DNA from: Bordetella parapertussis
GTDB lineage: Bacteria; Pseudomonadota; Gammaproteobacteria; Burkholderiales; Burkholderiaceae
DNA: 24,674 nucleotides
NCBI GenBank assembly: GCA_945901665.1
Contig: CAMDLJ010000003.1
Location: 1-24,674 of the forward strand
Direction: 5' to 3'
The stretch's first letter is position 1. Each line of letters starts with the position of its first letter. Below the pieces are notes generated by a model. It was not told the origin of the DNA. It was given only the letters and a program-made list of their open reading frames with translations, and made no database searches. This document shows positions 1-8,904 of the stretch, piece by piece. The translations under genes were made by a program, and so were the position numbers.

Positions 1-784
1 TTCCAACCACCTCGCGCACGGCAGTCTCAGCCGCCTGAACCACCGCGTCTGTGGGATTTTTGCTTTCAAACAAATAAGCCCGGGCATCGGTGAGGCGGTA
101 TTGCACCGCAAATTTCATTTCCAAAATGTTCTCGTCTTCTGTGAGCATGGCCGACTCACGCAAACCTGTGGCTTTGATGACCGTGTCTCGGCCGATGTCC
201 AAAGACCTGATTTGGGTGACAAAGACCAGCTCATGGCGCTGAACCGGGTATGGCAAGCGCCAATTAAAACCCGCGCCCACCGTGCTCTGGTAACGACCAA
301 ACTGGGTGATGACGGCTTGTTGACCCTCTTGGACAATGAAAAAGCCGGTACCCAACCAAATCAACACGGCAATCGTCGCAATCACGCCCAAGCCTGCTCG
401 GGCGTTGCCCATGTCGGGTTTGAACCCACCCCAATTGCCTCCACCGGATCCCCCACCTGAGGAGCCGCCTCCCGTGGGCCCACCCCGTTTGCCACCCATG
501 AGTTGACCCAACTTGCGATTGAAGTCACGCCAAATATCATCCAAATCGGGCGGCCCTGCGCTGGGTCTGGACGGCTGTTTGGGTGGCGGCTCGTTATCAG
601 GCTTGGCATCTGAATCCGGAGGGCGTGGTGCGTTTGCACCCGGGTCGGTGTTGGGCGAAGCGCCTTGTGGTGGCGATCCTTGGCCGTCAGGAGCCCTGCC
701 CCAACGGCCATCATTGAGATTGAACATCCCAGCCAGGCGCTTGGCCCATCCCAAGCCCATAGGGTTCCATCGATTAAGGTTCAT
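1..784 (-). CDS. hflK: HflK, membrane regulator of FtsH protease (partial, C-terminus outside window)
   Basis: HflK, with HflC, forms a membrane-anchored complex that surrounds and modulates the FtsH protease. The reading frame runs off the left edge, so only about the first 261 residues are seen. The N-terminal part is cytoplasmic and rich in Pro and Gly, with the family motif PPDLDDIWRDFNRKL near residues 78-92 and a Gly/Ser-rich stretch around 101-120. One membrane segment follows at about 131-151, and then the start of the SPFH/band-7 domain, including the characteristic MLTEDENI near 213-220. The ATG at 784 was chosen because the encoded start matches the family, but its ribosome binding site is weak. 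A second ATG at 727 (protein beginning MFNLNDGRWG) is possible. It lies 118 bases after hflX and is the last visible gene of the ndk-to-hflK train; hflC would be expected just outside the window. Confidence 0.93.
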   Translation of the reverse strand, partial: MNLNRWNPMGLGWAKRLAGMFNLNDGRWGRAPDGQGSPPQGASPNTDPGANAPRPPDSDAKPDNEPPPKQPSRPSAGPPDLDDIWRDFNRKLGQLMGGKRGGPTGGGSSGGGSGGGNWGGFKPDMGNARAGLGVIATIAVLIWLGTGFFIVQEGQQAVITQFGRYQSTVGAGFNWRLPYPVQRHELVFVTQIRSLDIGRDTVIKATGLRESAMLTEDENILEMKFAVQYRLTDARAYLFESKNPTDAVVQAAETAVREVVG

Positions 785-902
785 GCGAGACCAACATTTC
801 AGTCCAAAAGATGTCCATTGTGCCCAATATCCAAAGCCCCTCTTTGACCTGGGTCGTAGAAGGTGCGAATAGGCCTGGGGCTGACTTGCGCACCACCCTT
901 GA

Positions 903-2057
903 TCACACCGACTCGGCGATTCGCTCGCCTTGCGAACGATGTGATCTGCGTGCCAGTTCGGTGCGCAACTCTGTCAAGCCCAACCCGGTTTGGGCACTGA
1001 TGAAAAACCGCTCCACAGGCACACCATCGAGTTCGTAGAGATCATGCGTTTGCACCGGCTTGCGAAAATCAGGTAAGGCGTCTACCTTGTTAAAGACCAA
1101 CAACTGCGGGATGTTTTGGGCACCAATTTCTTGTAAAACTTCTTGAACTTGTTGAATTTGCGCCGTCCAATCTGGGTGGTGAGCATCCACCACATGCAAC
1201 AGCAAATCCGCCTCGGCCGCCTCTTGCAAGGTGGCCGCAAATGCTTTGATCAGTCCATGGGGCAAGTCGCGAATGAATCCCACCGTATCGGACAGAGACA
1301 CCGAAGTGGCCAATCCATCGGTTTGACCCAAGTAAATTTGTCGGGTGGTGGTGTCCAAGGTCGCAAAAAGTTGATCCGCGGCATAGCTTCTCGCTTTGAC
1401 CAAGGCATTGAACAAGGTGGATTTGCCCGCATTGGTATAGCCAACCAAAGAGATGCGAAAGGCATCTTTGCGCAACCTTTGTTTGCGCTGTGTTTGCCGC
1501 TGGCGCATGACTTTGTCAAGTCGTTCACGGGTTCTCTTGATGCCCTCGCCCAGCATGCGTCGGTCGAGTTCGATTTGGGTTTCACCCGGCCCACCCCGAT
1601 TGCCAATGCCGCCCCGCTGACGCTCCAAATGGGACCATCTGCGCACCAACCGGGTGGACAGGTATTGAAGGCGGGCCAATTCGACCTGAAGTTTGCCCTC
1701 GTGGCTGCGGGCACGCTGGGCAAAAATCTCCAATATCAACAAGGTGCGGTCGTTCACCGGCATGTCCCAATGGCGTTCTAAATTGCGCTGCTGGGCCGGA
1801 CTGAGGGACTGGTCAAAAACCACCTCCAAGGCCCCGAGTTGCGCAGCCAATGCTTTGATTTCCTCAGCCTTGCCTTTGCCCACAAACAAAGCAGGATCTG
1901 GCGCTTGCCGCTTGCATGTGATCTTGCCAACCGGATGCATACCGGCACTTTGAACCAGCAACGCCAGTTCTTCCAAGTTGGCATCGAACCCATCGGCGTG
2001 GAAATCCACCCCCACCAACAAAACCGGTGTGGCAGCAGAGTTTGATTTGTTATTCAA
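903..2057 (-). CDS. hflX: HflX, ribosome-associated GTPase
   Basis: HflX is a translational GTPase that binds the 50S subunit and splits stalled ribosomes under stress. The 384-residue product has the HflX N-terminal domain with the glycine-rich signature RGGIGNRGGPGETQ (about 148-161), then a GTPase domain with G1 GYTNAGKST (206-214), G3 DTVG (257-260), G4 NKVD (323-326) and G5 SAQ (354-356). Length and domain order are normal. The frame begins at a TTG with no convincing Shine-Dalgarno sequence. No in-frame ATG or GTG lies between the hfq stop and this codon, so the start is less certain than the gene. The TTG overlaps the stop of a possible 12-codon upstream ORF. It lies 68 bases after hfq, which is the usual betaproteobacterial neighbour pair. 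Confidence 0.95.
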   Translation of the reverse strand: MNNKSNSAATPVLLVGVDFHADGFDANLEELALLVQSAGMHPVGKITCKRQAPDPALFVGKGKAEEIKALAAQLGALEVVFDQSLSPAQQRNLERHWDMPVNDRTLLILEIFAQRARSHEGKLQVELARLQYLSTRLVRRWSHLERQRGGIGNRGGPGETQIELDRRMLGEGIKRTRERLDKVMRQRQTQRKQRLRKDAFRISLVGYTNAGKSTLFNALVKARSYAADQLFATLDTTTRQIYLGQTDGLATSVSLSDTVGFIRDLPHGLIKAFAATLQEAAEADLLLHVVDAHHPDWTAQIQQVQEVLQEIGAQNIPQLLVFNKVDALPDFRKPVQTHDLYELDGVPVERFFISAQTGLGLTELRTELARRSHRSQGERIAESV

Positions 2058-2125
2058 CAGAATCGGGGGATCTGTGGTGCAACCAGCACCATAGGAACGC
2101 AGCGTGGCAGGCGGCAGGCTTGATG

Positions 2126-2374
2126 TCAGACGCCTTCTGCTGGAGCAGCTTCGTCGGCTTGATAGGTCACAGCACGCCCTGGCACGATGGTTGAAATGGC
2201 ATGCTTGTAAACCATTTGAGTTACCGTATTTCTCAGAAGAACCACATATTGGTCAAAGGACTCCACTTGCCCTTGCAATTTGATGCCGTTGACCAAATAA
2301 ATCGAAACAGGAATGTGTTCTCTGCGCAATGCATTGAGAAACGGATCTTGTAATAACTGCCCTTTGTTGCCCAC
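2126..2374 (-). CDS. hfq: Hfq, RNA chaperone
   Basis: Hfq is a hexameric Sm-like protein that helps small RNAs pair with mRNAs. The 82-residue product carries the Sm1 region ([19 protein letters not shown], near 25-43) and the Sm2 motif YKHAIS (about 56-61). The N-terminal [11 protein letters not shown] that forms part of the proximal RNA-binding face is also intact. The C-terminal tail is short and acidic, as is common in betaproteobacteria. The start codon is GTG at 2374, supported by GGAG six bases upstream. It lies 77 bases downstream of der and upstream of hflX. A hairpin-forming inverted repeat sits in the der-hfq gap. A separate hfq promoter, perhaps inside der, is possible but I cannot point to one. 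Confidence 0.98.
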   Translation of the reverse strand: MGNKGQLLQDPFLNALRREHIPVSIYLVNGIKLQGQVESFDQYVVLLRNTVTQMVYKHAISTIVPGRAVTYQADEAAPAEGV

Positions 2375-2431
2375 GATATTCTCCGTGTTGGTGATGAAGC
2401 TTCGACCTTACCACATGCCCCCGCGTGAGGT

Positions 2432-2447
2432 TTTGCGCTGGCGCAAA
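2432..2447. repeat. Short perfect inverted repeat just after the der stop codon
   Basis: A 7-base arm TTTGCGC and its exact complement GCGCAAA are separated by two bases, starting five bases beyond the der stop codon. On the transcribed strand it would fold into a tight hairpin (effectively a 6-base stem with a 4-base loop). No run of U follows, so it is not a standard intrinsic terminator. It might protect the der mRNA end, weaken read-through into hfq, or be a processing site. This is visible in sequence; the role is a guess. Confidence 0.4.
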
Positions 2448-2451
2448 GAAC

Positions 2452-3795
2452 TCAATCCTCCTTGTTTTTGTAGGGGTTTTCTGAGGTTTTCATTTCGATG
2501 CGCAATGGGGTGCCTTCTAAGTTGAAGGCTTTTCGAAATCGCCCCTCCAAATACCGCTTGTAAGTTGCGCCCACATGCTCCAAAGAGTTGCCATGGATGA
2601 TGATCACCGGCGGGTTCATGCCCCCCTGGTGGGCATAACGCATTTTGGGGCGAAACATGCCCACCCTTTGGGGAGATTGAAATTGCACCGCCTCTAGCAA
2701 CAAGCGGGTCAAGACCGGGGTGGACATTTTGCAGGTGGCCGCCCGGTGAGCCTGGGCGATGGAAGACCACACAGGACCAAGCCCCTGGCGTTTTTTGGCG
2801 GAAATCAGGTGAATGGCCGCAAATTTCAAAAAAGCCAGTCGGGCCTCGATGGATCGGTGCACCAACTCGCGTTGATAAGCGTCAACCGCATCCCATTTGT
2901 TGACCGCCAGAACCACGGCACGACCACTCTCCAAGATAAAACCAGCAATGTGCGCATCTTGATCGGTCACCCCTTGGGTGGCATCCAAAAGCAGCAAGAC
3001 CACGTTGGCAGACTCAATGGCTTGCAGGGTTTTGACAACGGAAAACTTTTCGATGGCTTCAAAAACCCGCCCTTTGCGACGCAGGCCAGCTGTGTCGATC
3101 ACCTCATACCGCTGACCGCCCCGCTCAAAAGGCACACTGATCGCATCTCGGGTGGTTCCAGGTTGGTCAAATGCGACCAAGCGCTCCTCGCCCAAACAGG
3201 TATTGATCAAGGTGGATTTACCCACATTCGGACGCCCAGCAACGGCCAGCTTGATGGTGCCCTCAGAGGAATCGTCCTCATCTTCTCCATATAGGCCCGT
3301 GTCATAGAGGGGTTGAAGTGCCACCTCCACCAAGCTGCGAATACCCTGACCGTGTGCGGCTGACACCGGATGGACTTCACCCAGGCCCAATTCGTAAAAC
3401 TCTGTGAGCTGCACACCTTGCTGCATGCCCTCGGCTTTGTTGGCGGTGAGAACACAGGGCTTGCTGAGTTTGCGCAAAAAATTGGCAATGTCGTGGTCTT
3501 GAGCGCTCAATCCCTCACGGGCATCGACCACAAAAATCACCACATCGGCCTCGGCCACGGCCTGCTGGGTTTGCTTGGCCATCTCTTTGTAGATGCCTCC
3601 AGTTGCGTCGGGCTCAAACCCCCCTGTGTCCACCACAATGAACTCAAAGGCGCCTTGTTTACCTTGGCCGTAATGGCGGTCCCGGGTCAAGCCAGGAAAG
3701 TCGGCCACGATGGCGTCTCGCGACTGGGTCAATCGATTGAAAAGGGTGGATTTGCCCACATTGGGCCGCCCCACCAGGGCCAAAACAGGCTTCAT
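2452..3795 (-). CDS. der: Der (EngA), double-domain GTPase for 50S ribosome assembly
   Basis: Der is an essential GTPase that acts in late assembly of the large ribosomal subunit. The 447-residue product has two tandem GTPase domains, each opening with GRPNVGKS (residues 9-16 and 187-194), joined by an acidic linker (about 171-178, EDEDDSSE). G3 motifs are DTGG (56-59) and DTAG (234-237); the second G4 is NKWD (299-302). A C-terminal KH-like domain completes the usual layout. The first G4 reads NKAE (119-122), with Glu where Asp is normal. The ATG at 3795 was chosen because the family begins right before the first Walker motif, and it forms a 4-base ATGA overlap with the bamB stop. The same frame is open 31 codons further upstream, but that stretch is bamB coding sequence. 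Confidence 0.97.
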   Translation of the reverse strand: MKPVLALVGRPNVGKSTLFNRLTQSRDAIVADFPGLTRDRHYGQGKQGAFEFIVVDTGGFEPDATGGIYKEMAKQTQQAVAEADVVIFVVDAREGLSAQDHDIANFLRKLSKPCVLTANKAEGMQQGVQLTEFYELGLGEVHPVSAAHGQGIRSLVEVALQPLYDTGLYGEDEDDSSEGTIKLAVAGRPNVGKSTLINTCLGEERLVAFDQPGTTRDAISVPFERGGQRYEVIDTAGLRRKGRVFEAIEKFSVVKTLQAIESANVVLLLLDATQGVTDQDAHIAGFILESGRAVVLAVNKWDAVDAYQRELVHRSIEARLAFLKFAAIHLISAKKRQGLGPVWSSIAQAHRAATCKMSTPVLTRLLLEAVQFQSPQRVGMFRPKMRYAHQGGMNPPVIIIHGNSLEHVGATYKRYLEGRFRKAFNLEGTPLRIEMKTSENPYKNKED

Positions 3796-4952
3796 GGTTG
3801 GGCAGGCGAAATCTGCCAGGCCTGTACCAAACCTTTGCGGGTCACCGTGATGATGCGGCCTTGGGCCGCCGTGGGATTGGCCGCCCATCCACTGCCGTCG
3901 CTGGCAACGCGGTGAACCAATCCGCCATCTTGGTTGGAGAAGAAATACAACTGCCCACCGCTGTCGCCCACCACCGAAGCGGCTGGCGTGACCAAAGGTG
4001 CGGTCAGCTGTCGGTAACGCAAGCGTTCAGATTCCCAAAGTTTTTCACCAGTGCTTCGGTTCCAAGCCATGAGCATGCCATTGCCATCCGAGGCCAAGAG
4101 CATGCGGTCATCACCTGACAGGCCTTGATCGCCCACCGATCGGCGGCTCCACAACACTGCGGCATTGCGGGTATCCACACAGCCGATTTGGGCCTGGAAT
4201 GCCCGTGCACAAATCACGGTTGCTGCACGCGAAGCAGGGCCGACCAAGTCCACCAATCGTTCCATGTCATTTGTGCCACGGGAGGTGCCAATGGAGGCCT
4301 CCCATAAAACAGCGCCACTGAGTGGCTGTATCCCAACCAATCTTCCACCTTGGCCAGCGACCAACATGTCACCCATGGGCAACAACACGCCCATTTGACG
4401 CAGCACCAATGGCTCGCCCGGACGGGCTTGGCTCCAAAGCACCCGACCATTTGAGGCATCAAAGGCCCAAACACTGCGGTCCGCACTGAGCACAAACACC
4501 CGCCCACCGGCCACCAAGGGTGGCGTGAACGAATGTGCCGTCATGGCTTTGCGCCAAATTTCCTTGCCGTTGCGGATCACGATGAGTTCACTTTGCTGGC
4601 CCATGACCGCATAAAACTGGCCATCGCTGCCAACCCCAGCACTCAAAGGGCCGACCTGCGTGCGCCACAACTCGCGTCCAGTGGCCAGGTCCAAAGCCCA
4701 AACGGCGCCTCGGCGGTTGGCCAAAGCCAAACCATTGGCTTGCACATTGACAGCCAATGGGATGTCAATGGCACCGGCCGCAAAAGTCCATGCCGTTTGG
4801 AGACGCAAGCTGTTGGGCACGACGCCCACGTCGGCCGGTTTGACCCTGGGGCTGGAGCCACAGCCCAGCAACAAAGACAGCGCCAAGCAACCAGCCCAAA
4901 AGAAAAACCTTTGGGGGTTCAGGGCCCGAACCCGCGACAAACACACCGTCAC
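3792..4952 (-). CDS. bamB: BamB, outer-membrane assembly lipoprotein
   Basis: BamB is a beta-propeller lipoprotein of the BAM complex that inserts outer-membrane beta-barrel proteins. The 386-residue product has a type II signal peptide with a hydrophobic stretch ending in lipobox LLGC, so Cys31 should be the lipidated residue. The rest is made of PQQ-like repeats, seen as recurrent patterns such as [26 protein letters not shown] and [13 protein letters not shown], as expected for an eight-bladed propeller. The start is GTG at 4952, supported by GGAG upstream and by a 4-base GTGA overlap with the preceding yfgM-like stop. The 3' end overlaps der by ATGA. The bamB-der pairing is conserved from beta- to gammaproteobacteria. 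Confidence 0.95.
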   Translation of the reverse strand: MTVCLSRVRALNPQRFFFWAGCLALSLLLGCGSSPRVKPADVGVVPNSLRLQTAWTFAAGAIDIPLAVNVQANGLALANRRGAVWALDLATGRELWRTQVGPLSAGVGSDGQFYAVMGQQSELIVIRNGKEIWRKAMTAHSFTPPLVAGGRVFVLSADRSVWAFDASNGRVLWSQARPGEPLVLRQMGVLLPMGDMLVAGQGGRLVGIQPLSGAVLWEASIGTSRGTNDMERLVDLVGPASRAATVICARAFQAQIGCVDTRNAAVLWSRRSVGDQGLSGDDRMLLASDGNGMLMAWNRSTGEKLWESERLRYRQLTAPLVTPAASVVGDSGGQLYFFSNQDGGLVHRVASDGSGWAANPTAAQGRIITVTRKGLVQAWQISPAQP

Positions 4953-5614
4953 GGCTTCTCCTTTTCTGGGGCTTTGGGGGCGACGCCGAGAGCGGCCAAT
5001 TTGATTTCGAGCAAACGGCGGTATTCAGCCCGCTCATCCATGGCCTTCCAAGCAGTTTGGTAAAACCCAATGGCATCGCTCTTTTTACCGTCCAACATGG
5101 CCAAATCACCCAAGCGGTCTTGGGCCAGGGCTTGATAGGCGCTGGGCAAAGAGGCGGTCAGCAATTGGCGGGCGGCTTCATTTTGTTTTTTGTCCATGAG
5201 AATGGCAGACAAACGCAATCGCGCAACGGCTTGGTAGCCGGCATCAGAACCATTCTCGACCACCCATTGCAATTGGGTTTGGGCATCGTCCACGCGTTCT
5301 TTGTCGTGCAACATTTGCGCCAACAACAAGCCGGACTGACTGGCATAAACAGTGGAACCAAACTTGTCCTTGATGTCAGACACCGCCCGCTCCATCAGGG
5401 TCAGGTCGGCGCTGCGCTGAGCCCTTTCCACTGTGTCAAACAACACCGTGGCCTGAGAGGCTTGTTGGCGCTGCCAGTAATTCCAACCTGTATAGCCCAA
5501 ATAGGACAAGGCCAACACCGCCAAGACCGTGCTGATGGCATTGCCCCATTGCGCCCAAAAATGCTTGAGCTGATCGAGCTTTTCTTGCTCTTCTAAGTCC
5601 AGATTTGTCGCCAT
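4949..5614 (-). CDS. YfgM-like membrane-anchored TPR protein
   Basis: This 221-residue protein matches the YfgM/TPR_21 type: a short cytoplasmic N-terminus, one membrane segment at about residues 25-45 (AISTVLAVLALSYLGYTGW), then a periplasmic domain of helical tetratricopeptide-type repeats. In E. coli YfgM associates with the SecYEG translocon and periplasmic chaperones, so a role in helping exported proteins is inferred here. The ATG at 5614 was chosen because AGGAAC lies just upstream, overlapping the hisS stop codon. The open frame extends further upstream, but that part is hisS coding sequence. It lies 7 bases after hisS and overlaps bamB by 4 bases. The hisS-yfgM-bamB-der order supports the assignment. 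Confidence 0.9.
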   Translation of the reverse strand: MATNLDLEEQEKLDQLKHFWAQWGNAISTVLAVLALSYLGYTGWNYWQRQQASQATVLFDTVERAQRSADLTLMERAVSDIKDKFGSTVYASQSGLLLAQMLHDKERVDDAQTQLQWVVENGSDAGYQAVARLRLSAILMDKKQNEAARQLLTASLPSAYQALAQDRLGDLAMLDGKKSDAIGFYQTAWKAMDERAEYRRLLEIKLAALGVAPKAPEKEKP

Positions 5615-5621
5615 GGTGTTC

Positions 5622-6914
5622 CTAGTGAACTCGCGATTGTAGGTGTCTTGCCCACGAGGCCAACTCTGACAAGGCGATGGTGTCTTGCTCGGCGCTGGCG
5701 TCGCGCAAGGACTTGCGGCCCACCACGCCACGCTGTAACTCTTGCGGCGCAAAAATCAGGGCGTAAGTGGCTCCCGAAGCGTCTGCCTTTTTGAACTGGG
5801 ACTTCATGCTGCCCCACTCCAAGCGAGGGCTGGCATGCATTTGCACACTCAAGCCCGCTTGCCGCAAGGTATGAAGATGAACCAAAACCTGGGGCAAATC
5901 GTTGGCATCGCCAACAATGGCATAGACATCGGGTTTGGGCGGGCTGGGCAACAAGCTTTGCTCGCGCAACAACTCGATGACGCGCTCCACCCCCATGGCC
6001 CAGCCAATGGCGGGAGCCGGTTTTCCGCCCAGTTGCTCGACCAGCGTGTCGTAGCGACCACCGCCACAAATGGTGCCTTGCGCCCCCAGGCTATCGGTGA
6101 TGAACTCAAACACCGTGAGGTTGTAATAATCCATGCCCCGCACCAAGCGCGGATTGATCCGGTACGGAATCTGGCTGGCATCGAGCATTTGGCGCAAACG
6201 ATTGAAATGGCCAAGGGATTCTTCGCCCAAAAAATCCATCAACTTGGGGGCCCCATTGACCAAATTTTGCAGGTCCGGGTTTTTGGTATCCAAAATTCTC
6301 AAGGGATTGGTGTGCAAGCGCCGCTTTGAATCGGCATCAAGAGAATTTTCATGCTGCTCAAGGTAGGAGATCAAGGCCAAGCGATGCGCCTGTCGCTCTG
6401 GCAGTTGTCCCAAGCTGTTGAGCTCCAAACGAACATCCACCAGCCCCAAAGTCTTCCACAATTGGTGGGCCAATAAGATGATTTCGGCGTCCACTTCGGG
6501 GCCTGCAAAACCCAAAGCCTCGGCCCCAATTTGGTGAAATTGTCGGTATCTACCTCGTTGAGGTCTTTCATGGCGAAACATCGGACCCATGTAGTAAAGC
6601 CTTTTTCCACCTTCGTAGAGCATGGAATGCTCAATGCAGGCGCGCACCACGCCGGCGGTGTTTTCAGGCCTCAAGGTCAACTCTTCACCATTGAGTCGAT
6701 CGGTGAAGGAATACATTTCTTTTTCAACTATGTCGGTGACTTCACCCAGCCCACGCACAAACAAGCCCGTGGGCTCCACGATAGGGGTGCGTAAATTTTG
6801 GTAAGCGTGGCGGTGCATCAAATCACGCACAACCCCCTCTAACCACTCCCAATCAGCAGACTGAGGCGGCAAGACATCGTTCATGCCCTTGACAGCTGAT
6901 ATTTTGTCGACCAT
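5622..6914 (-). CDS. hisS: Histidyl-tRNA synthetase
   Basis: HisRS is the class II aminoacyl-tRNA synthetase that charges tRNA-His. The 430-residue product contains motif 2 ([16 protein letters not shown], about 113-128), the histidine-binding segments [14 protein letters not shown] (257-270) and [11 protein letters not shown] (281-291), motif 3 (GWAMGVERV, 304-312), and a C-terminal anticodon-binding domain from about 328. Length is normal. The ATG at 6914 was preferred; a TTG two codons upstream (6920) gives the same frame and cannot be excluded. It follows ispG by 24 bases and precedes the yfgM-like gene by 7 bases, so it is almost certainly co-transcribed with both. Confidence 0.97.
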   Translation of the reverse strand: MVDKISAVKGMNDVLPPQSADWEWLEGVVRDLMHRHAYQNLRTPIVEPTGLFVRGLGEVTDIVEKEMYSFTDRLNGEELTLRPENTAGVVRACIEHSMLYEGGKRLYYMGPMFRHERPQRGRYRQFHQIGAEALGFAGPEVDAEIILLAHQLWKTLGLVDVRLELNSLGQLPERQAHRLALISYLEQHENSLDADSKRRLHTNPLRILDTKNPDLQNLVNGAPKLMDFLGEESLGHFNRLRQMLDASQIPYRINPRLVRGMDYYNLTVFEFITDSLGAQGTICGGGRYDTLVEQLGGKPAPAIGWAMGVERVIELLREQSLLPSPPKPDVYAIVGDANDLPQVLVHLHTLRQAGLSVQMHASPRLEWGSMKSQFKKADASGATYALIFAPQELQRGVVGRKSLRDASAEQDTIALSELASWARHLQSRVH

Positions 6915-6938
6915 CTTCAAAACTTTCTGTGGACATGC

Positions 6939-8189
6939 TCAAACGGAGCTGTATTTTTGTTCAATGTATTTCTCGACAATGGCGTGAAATTCATTGGCGA
7001 TATTGTCGCCTCGCAAGGTCATTGCCTTTTCGCCGTCAATGAACACCGGGGCCGCTGGGGCCTCACCCGTGCCTGGCAGGCTGATGCCAATGTCAGCGTG
7101 CTTGCTTTCGCCGGGGCCATTGACGATGCAGCCCATGACCGCAACCTTCAAATGCTCCACACCCGGGTATTGCGTCCGCCATATGGGCATTTGGGCGCGC
7201 AGGTAGTCATCAATTTTCTTGGCCAACTCTTGGAAGGTTGTGCTGGTGGTTCGGCCGCAACCTGGACAAGCGGTGACGCTGGGCACGAAGGTGCGCAGCC
7301 CCAAGGATTGCAAAATTTCAGAGGCAATGAGCACTTCTTGGGTGCGGGACTCTCCAGGTTGCGGGGTCAGCGAGACGCGAATCGTGTCGCCTATGCCCTC
7401 TTGCAACAAAATGGACATGGCTGTGGCAGAGGCCACCGTGCCTTTGGTGCCCATGCCCGCCTCGGTCAAGCCCAAATGCAATGGATGGTTGCAGCGCTGA
7501 GACAACTCTCGATAGACCGAAATCAAGTCTTGTACCCCGGAGACTTTGCAGCTGAGCATGATTTGCTGCGGCGCCATGCCCAGTTTTTGGGCCAGTTGGG
7601 CAGAGTCGATCGCCGAGGTGATCAAGGCCTCGTACATGACTTGTTTGGCATCCCAAGGATGCGGGCGAAGGGCATTCTCATCCATCAAACGGGCCAGAAG
7701 CTCTTGGTCCAAACTGCCCCAATTGACCCCAATGCGCACCGGTTTGTCCCAGCGCAAAGCTGCCTCGATCATTTGGGTGAATTGTTTGTCGTGTTTATCG
7801 CCTTTGCCCACATTGCCTGGGTTGATGCGGTATTTGGACAGTGCCTGCGCGCAATCGGGGTGATCTGACAACAAGCGATGGCCGTTGTAATGAAAGTCGC
7901 CAATCAAGGGCACATCGACGCCCATGCGGTCCAATTGCTCGCGAATGGGGGCCACGGCCTTGGCGGCTTCAGGGGTGTTGACCGTGATGCGCACCAACTC
8001 CGACCCGGCCGTGGCCAATTCTTTGACCTGGATGGCGGTGCCAATCACATCCACCGTGTCGGTATTGGTCATGGACTGGACGCGAACCGGCGCATTGCCA
8101 CCCACAGTGACCACTTTAGAGCCCCACTTAACCTGCCCTTGCAGGCTGTGGCGAACTTGCGCATGCGCAACATGGATCGGTTTTTTCAT
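6939..8189 (-). CDS. ispG: IspG (GcpE), HMBPP synthase of the MEP isoprenoid pathway
   Basis: IspG converts methylerythritol cyclodiphosphate to HMBPP, the penultimate step of the non-mevalonate isoprenoid pathway, using a [4Fe-4S] cluster. The 416-residue product has an N-terminal TIM-barrel region ([11 protein letters not shown] near 35-45) and a C-terminal iron-sulfur domain. The cluster ligands are visible as Cys308 and Cys311 in ACPGCGRT and Cys354 in GCIVNGPGE, with the fourth ligand Glu361. The insert between barrel and cluster domain is of bacterial size. The ATG at 8189 is 9 bases after the rodZ-like stop. In E. coli too, ispG lies between rodZ and hisS. Confidence 0.97.
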   Translation of the reverse strand: MKKPIHVAHAQVRHSLQGQVKWGSKVVTVGGNAPVRVQSMTNTDTVDVIGTAIQVKELATAGSELVRITVNTPEAAKAVAPIREQLDRMGVDVPLIGDFHYNGHRLLSDHPDCAQALSKYRINPGNVGKGDKHDKQFTQMIEAALRWDKPVRIGVNWGSLDQELLARLMDENALRPHPWDAKQVMYEALITSAIDSAQLAQKLGMAPQQIMLSCKVSGVQDLISVYRELSQRCNHPLHLGLTEAGMGTKGTVASATAMSILLQEGIGDTIRVSLTPQPGESRTQEVLIASEILQSLGLRTFVPSVTACPGCGRTTSTTFQELAKKIDDYLRAQMPIWRTQYPGVEHLKVAVMGCIVNGPGESKHADIGISLPGTGEAPAAPVFIDGEKAMTLRGDNIANEFHAIVEKYIEQKYSSV

Positions 8190-8198
8190 GACATCAAC

Positions 8199-8903
8199 TC
8201 AAGGTTTGGTGGTTTGGGTCGGCAAAAAAGTGTGATTTCGCTGTACAGCCATCGGGGTCACCGGCGTGATCACCACATTCTCATTCAATGGCTGTGGTTT
8301 GCCAACCTTGCCCTCTAAAGGCATGGTGCCCGAACTGGGCGAGGCAGGTCCCGATATGGGCAAGGGCGGCGTTTCCAAAACCGGGTCTGGCGGAGTCACC
8401 GTCGGTGCAGGAGACCCTGCCACACCCTTAAGTTTGCTGGCGCCCGTTGAGCTGGGCAACACATGGGGCAAACCAGCCTCTTCGGAAACGGGCCAAACCC
8501 ACCAAAGCAAAGCCAACAAAGCCAAAACTCCACCCCCGGCATACCACTTGAATGGCCAGCGCTTGGGGGAGAACAGCATGGGCCCCGACCAGCGGTTGGG
8601 GTTGTAGGGGTGTGCTTGGATCTGGTTGCGGCCAACCCTCAAGTCCCGTGGTGGAGACTGGGGCAACAAGGGTAGCAAGGCACGCTCGTCGGCCTTCAAA
8701 TGGCGGCAAATGCCCAAGGCCAAGCCGCGCACAAAAAGACCATCTGGCATGTCGCCCAATTGGTCAGACTCCAGCGCAAGAAGTCGCTCTGGACGCACTT
8801 TGAGGGCCACAGACAAGGTTTCCAAACTGATCTGAGCGGCTTCGCGTTGCTGACGCAACCACGCCCCAGCGGTCAAGGTGATTTCATCGGACTTGTCCAA
8901 CAT
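8199..8903 (-). CDS. RodZ-like membrane protein with HTH domain, lacking the usual C-terminal domain
   Basis: RodZ-family proteins link the MreB cytoskeleton to the envelope and help rod shape. This 234-residue product has a Cro/CI-type helix-turn-helix domain (about 12-70, including GAWLRQQREAAQISLETLS), a basic juxtamembrane stretch, one membrane segment (about 121-139, YAGGGVLALLALLWWVWPV), and a Pro/Ser/Thr-rich periplasmic tail (140-234). The tail ends without any recognisable DUF4115 beta-domain, which normally closes the family; the gene stops and ispG begins 9 bases later. The ATG at 8903 was chosen because AAGGG lies five bases upstream and it follows the pilF stop by one base (TGACATG). 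A GTG at 8927 is an alternative. Position before ispG supports the call; function in shape control is inferred. Confidence 0.8.
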   Translation of the reverse strand: MLDKSDEITLTAGAWLRQQREAAQISLETLSVALKVRPERLLALESDQLGDMPDGLFVRGLALGICRHLKADERALLPLLPQSPPRDLRVGRNQIQAHPYNPNRWSGPMLFSPKRWPFKWYAGGGVLALLALLWWVWPVSEEAGLPHVLPSSTGASKLKGVAGSPAPTVTPPDPVLETPPLPISGPASPSSGTMPLEGKVGKPQPLNENVVITPVTPMAVQRNHTFLPTQTTKP

Positions 8904-8904
8904 G

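Noticed and set aside
3796..3888. 31-codon N-terminal extension of der
   Set aside because: The extension is bamB coding sequence read in another frame; the ATGA overlap and the family start favour 3795.
5615..5752. 46-codon N-terminal extension of the yfgM-like gene
   Set aside because: It overlaps the hisS C-terminus, while the ATG at 5614 has a proper AGGAAC site and gives the expected short cytoplasmic N-terminus before the membrane segment.
6957..7868. Plus-strand open frame of 303 codons opposite ispG
   Set aside because: The minus-strand ispG has intact iron-sulfur ligands over the same bases. The antisense product shows no motif and no start signal.
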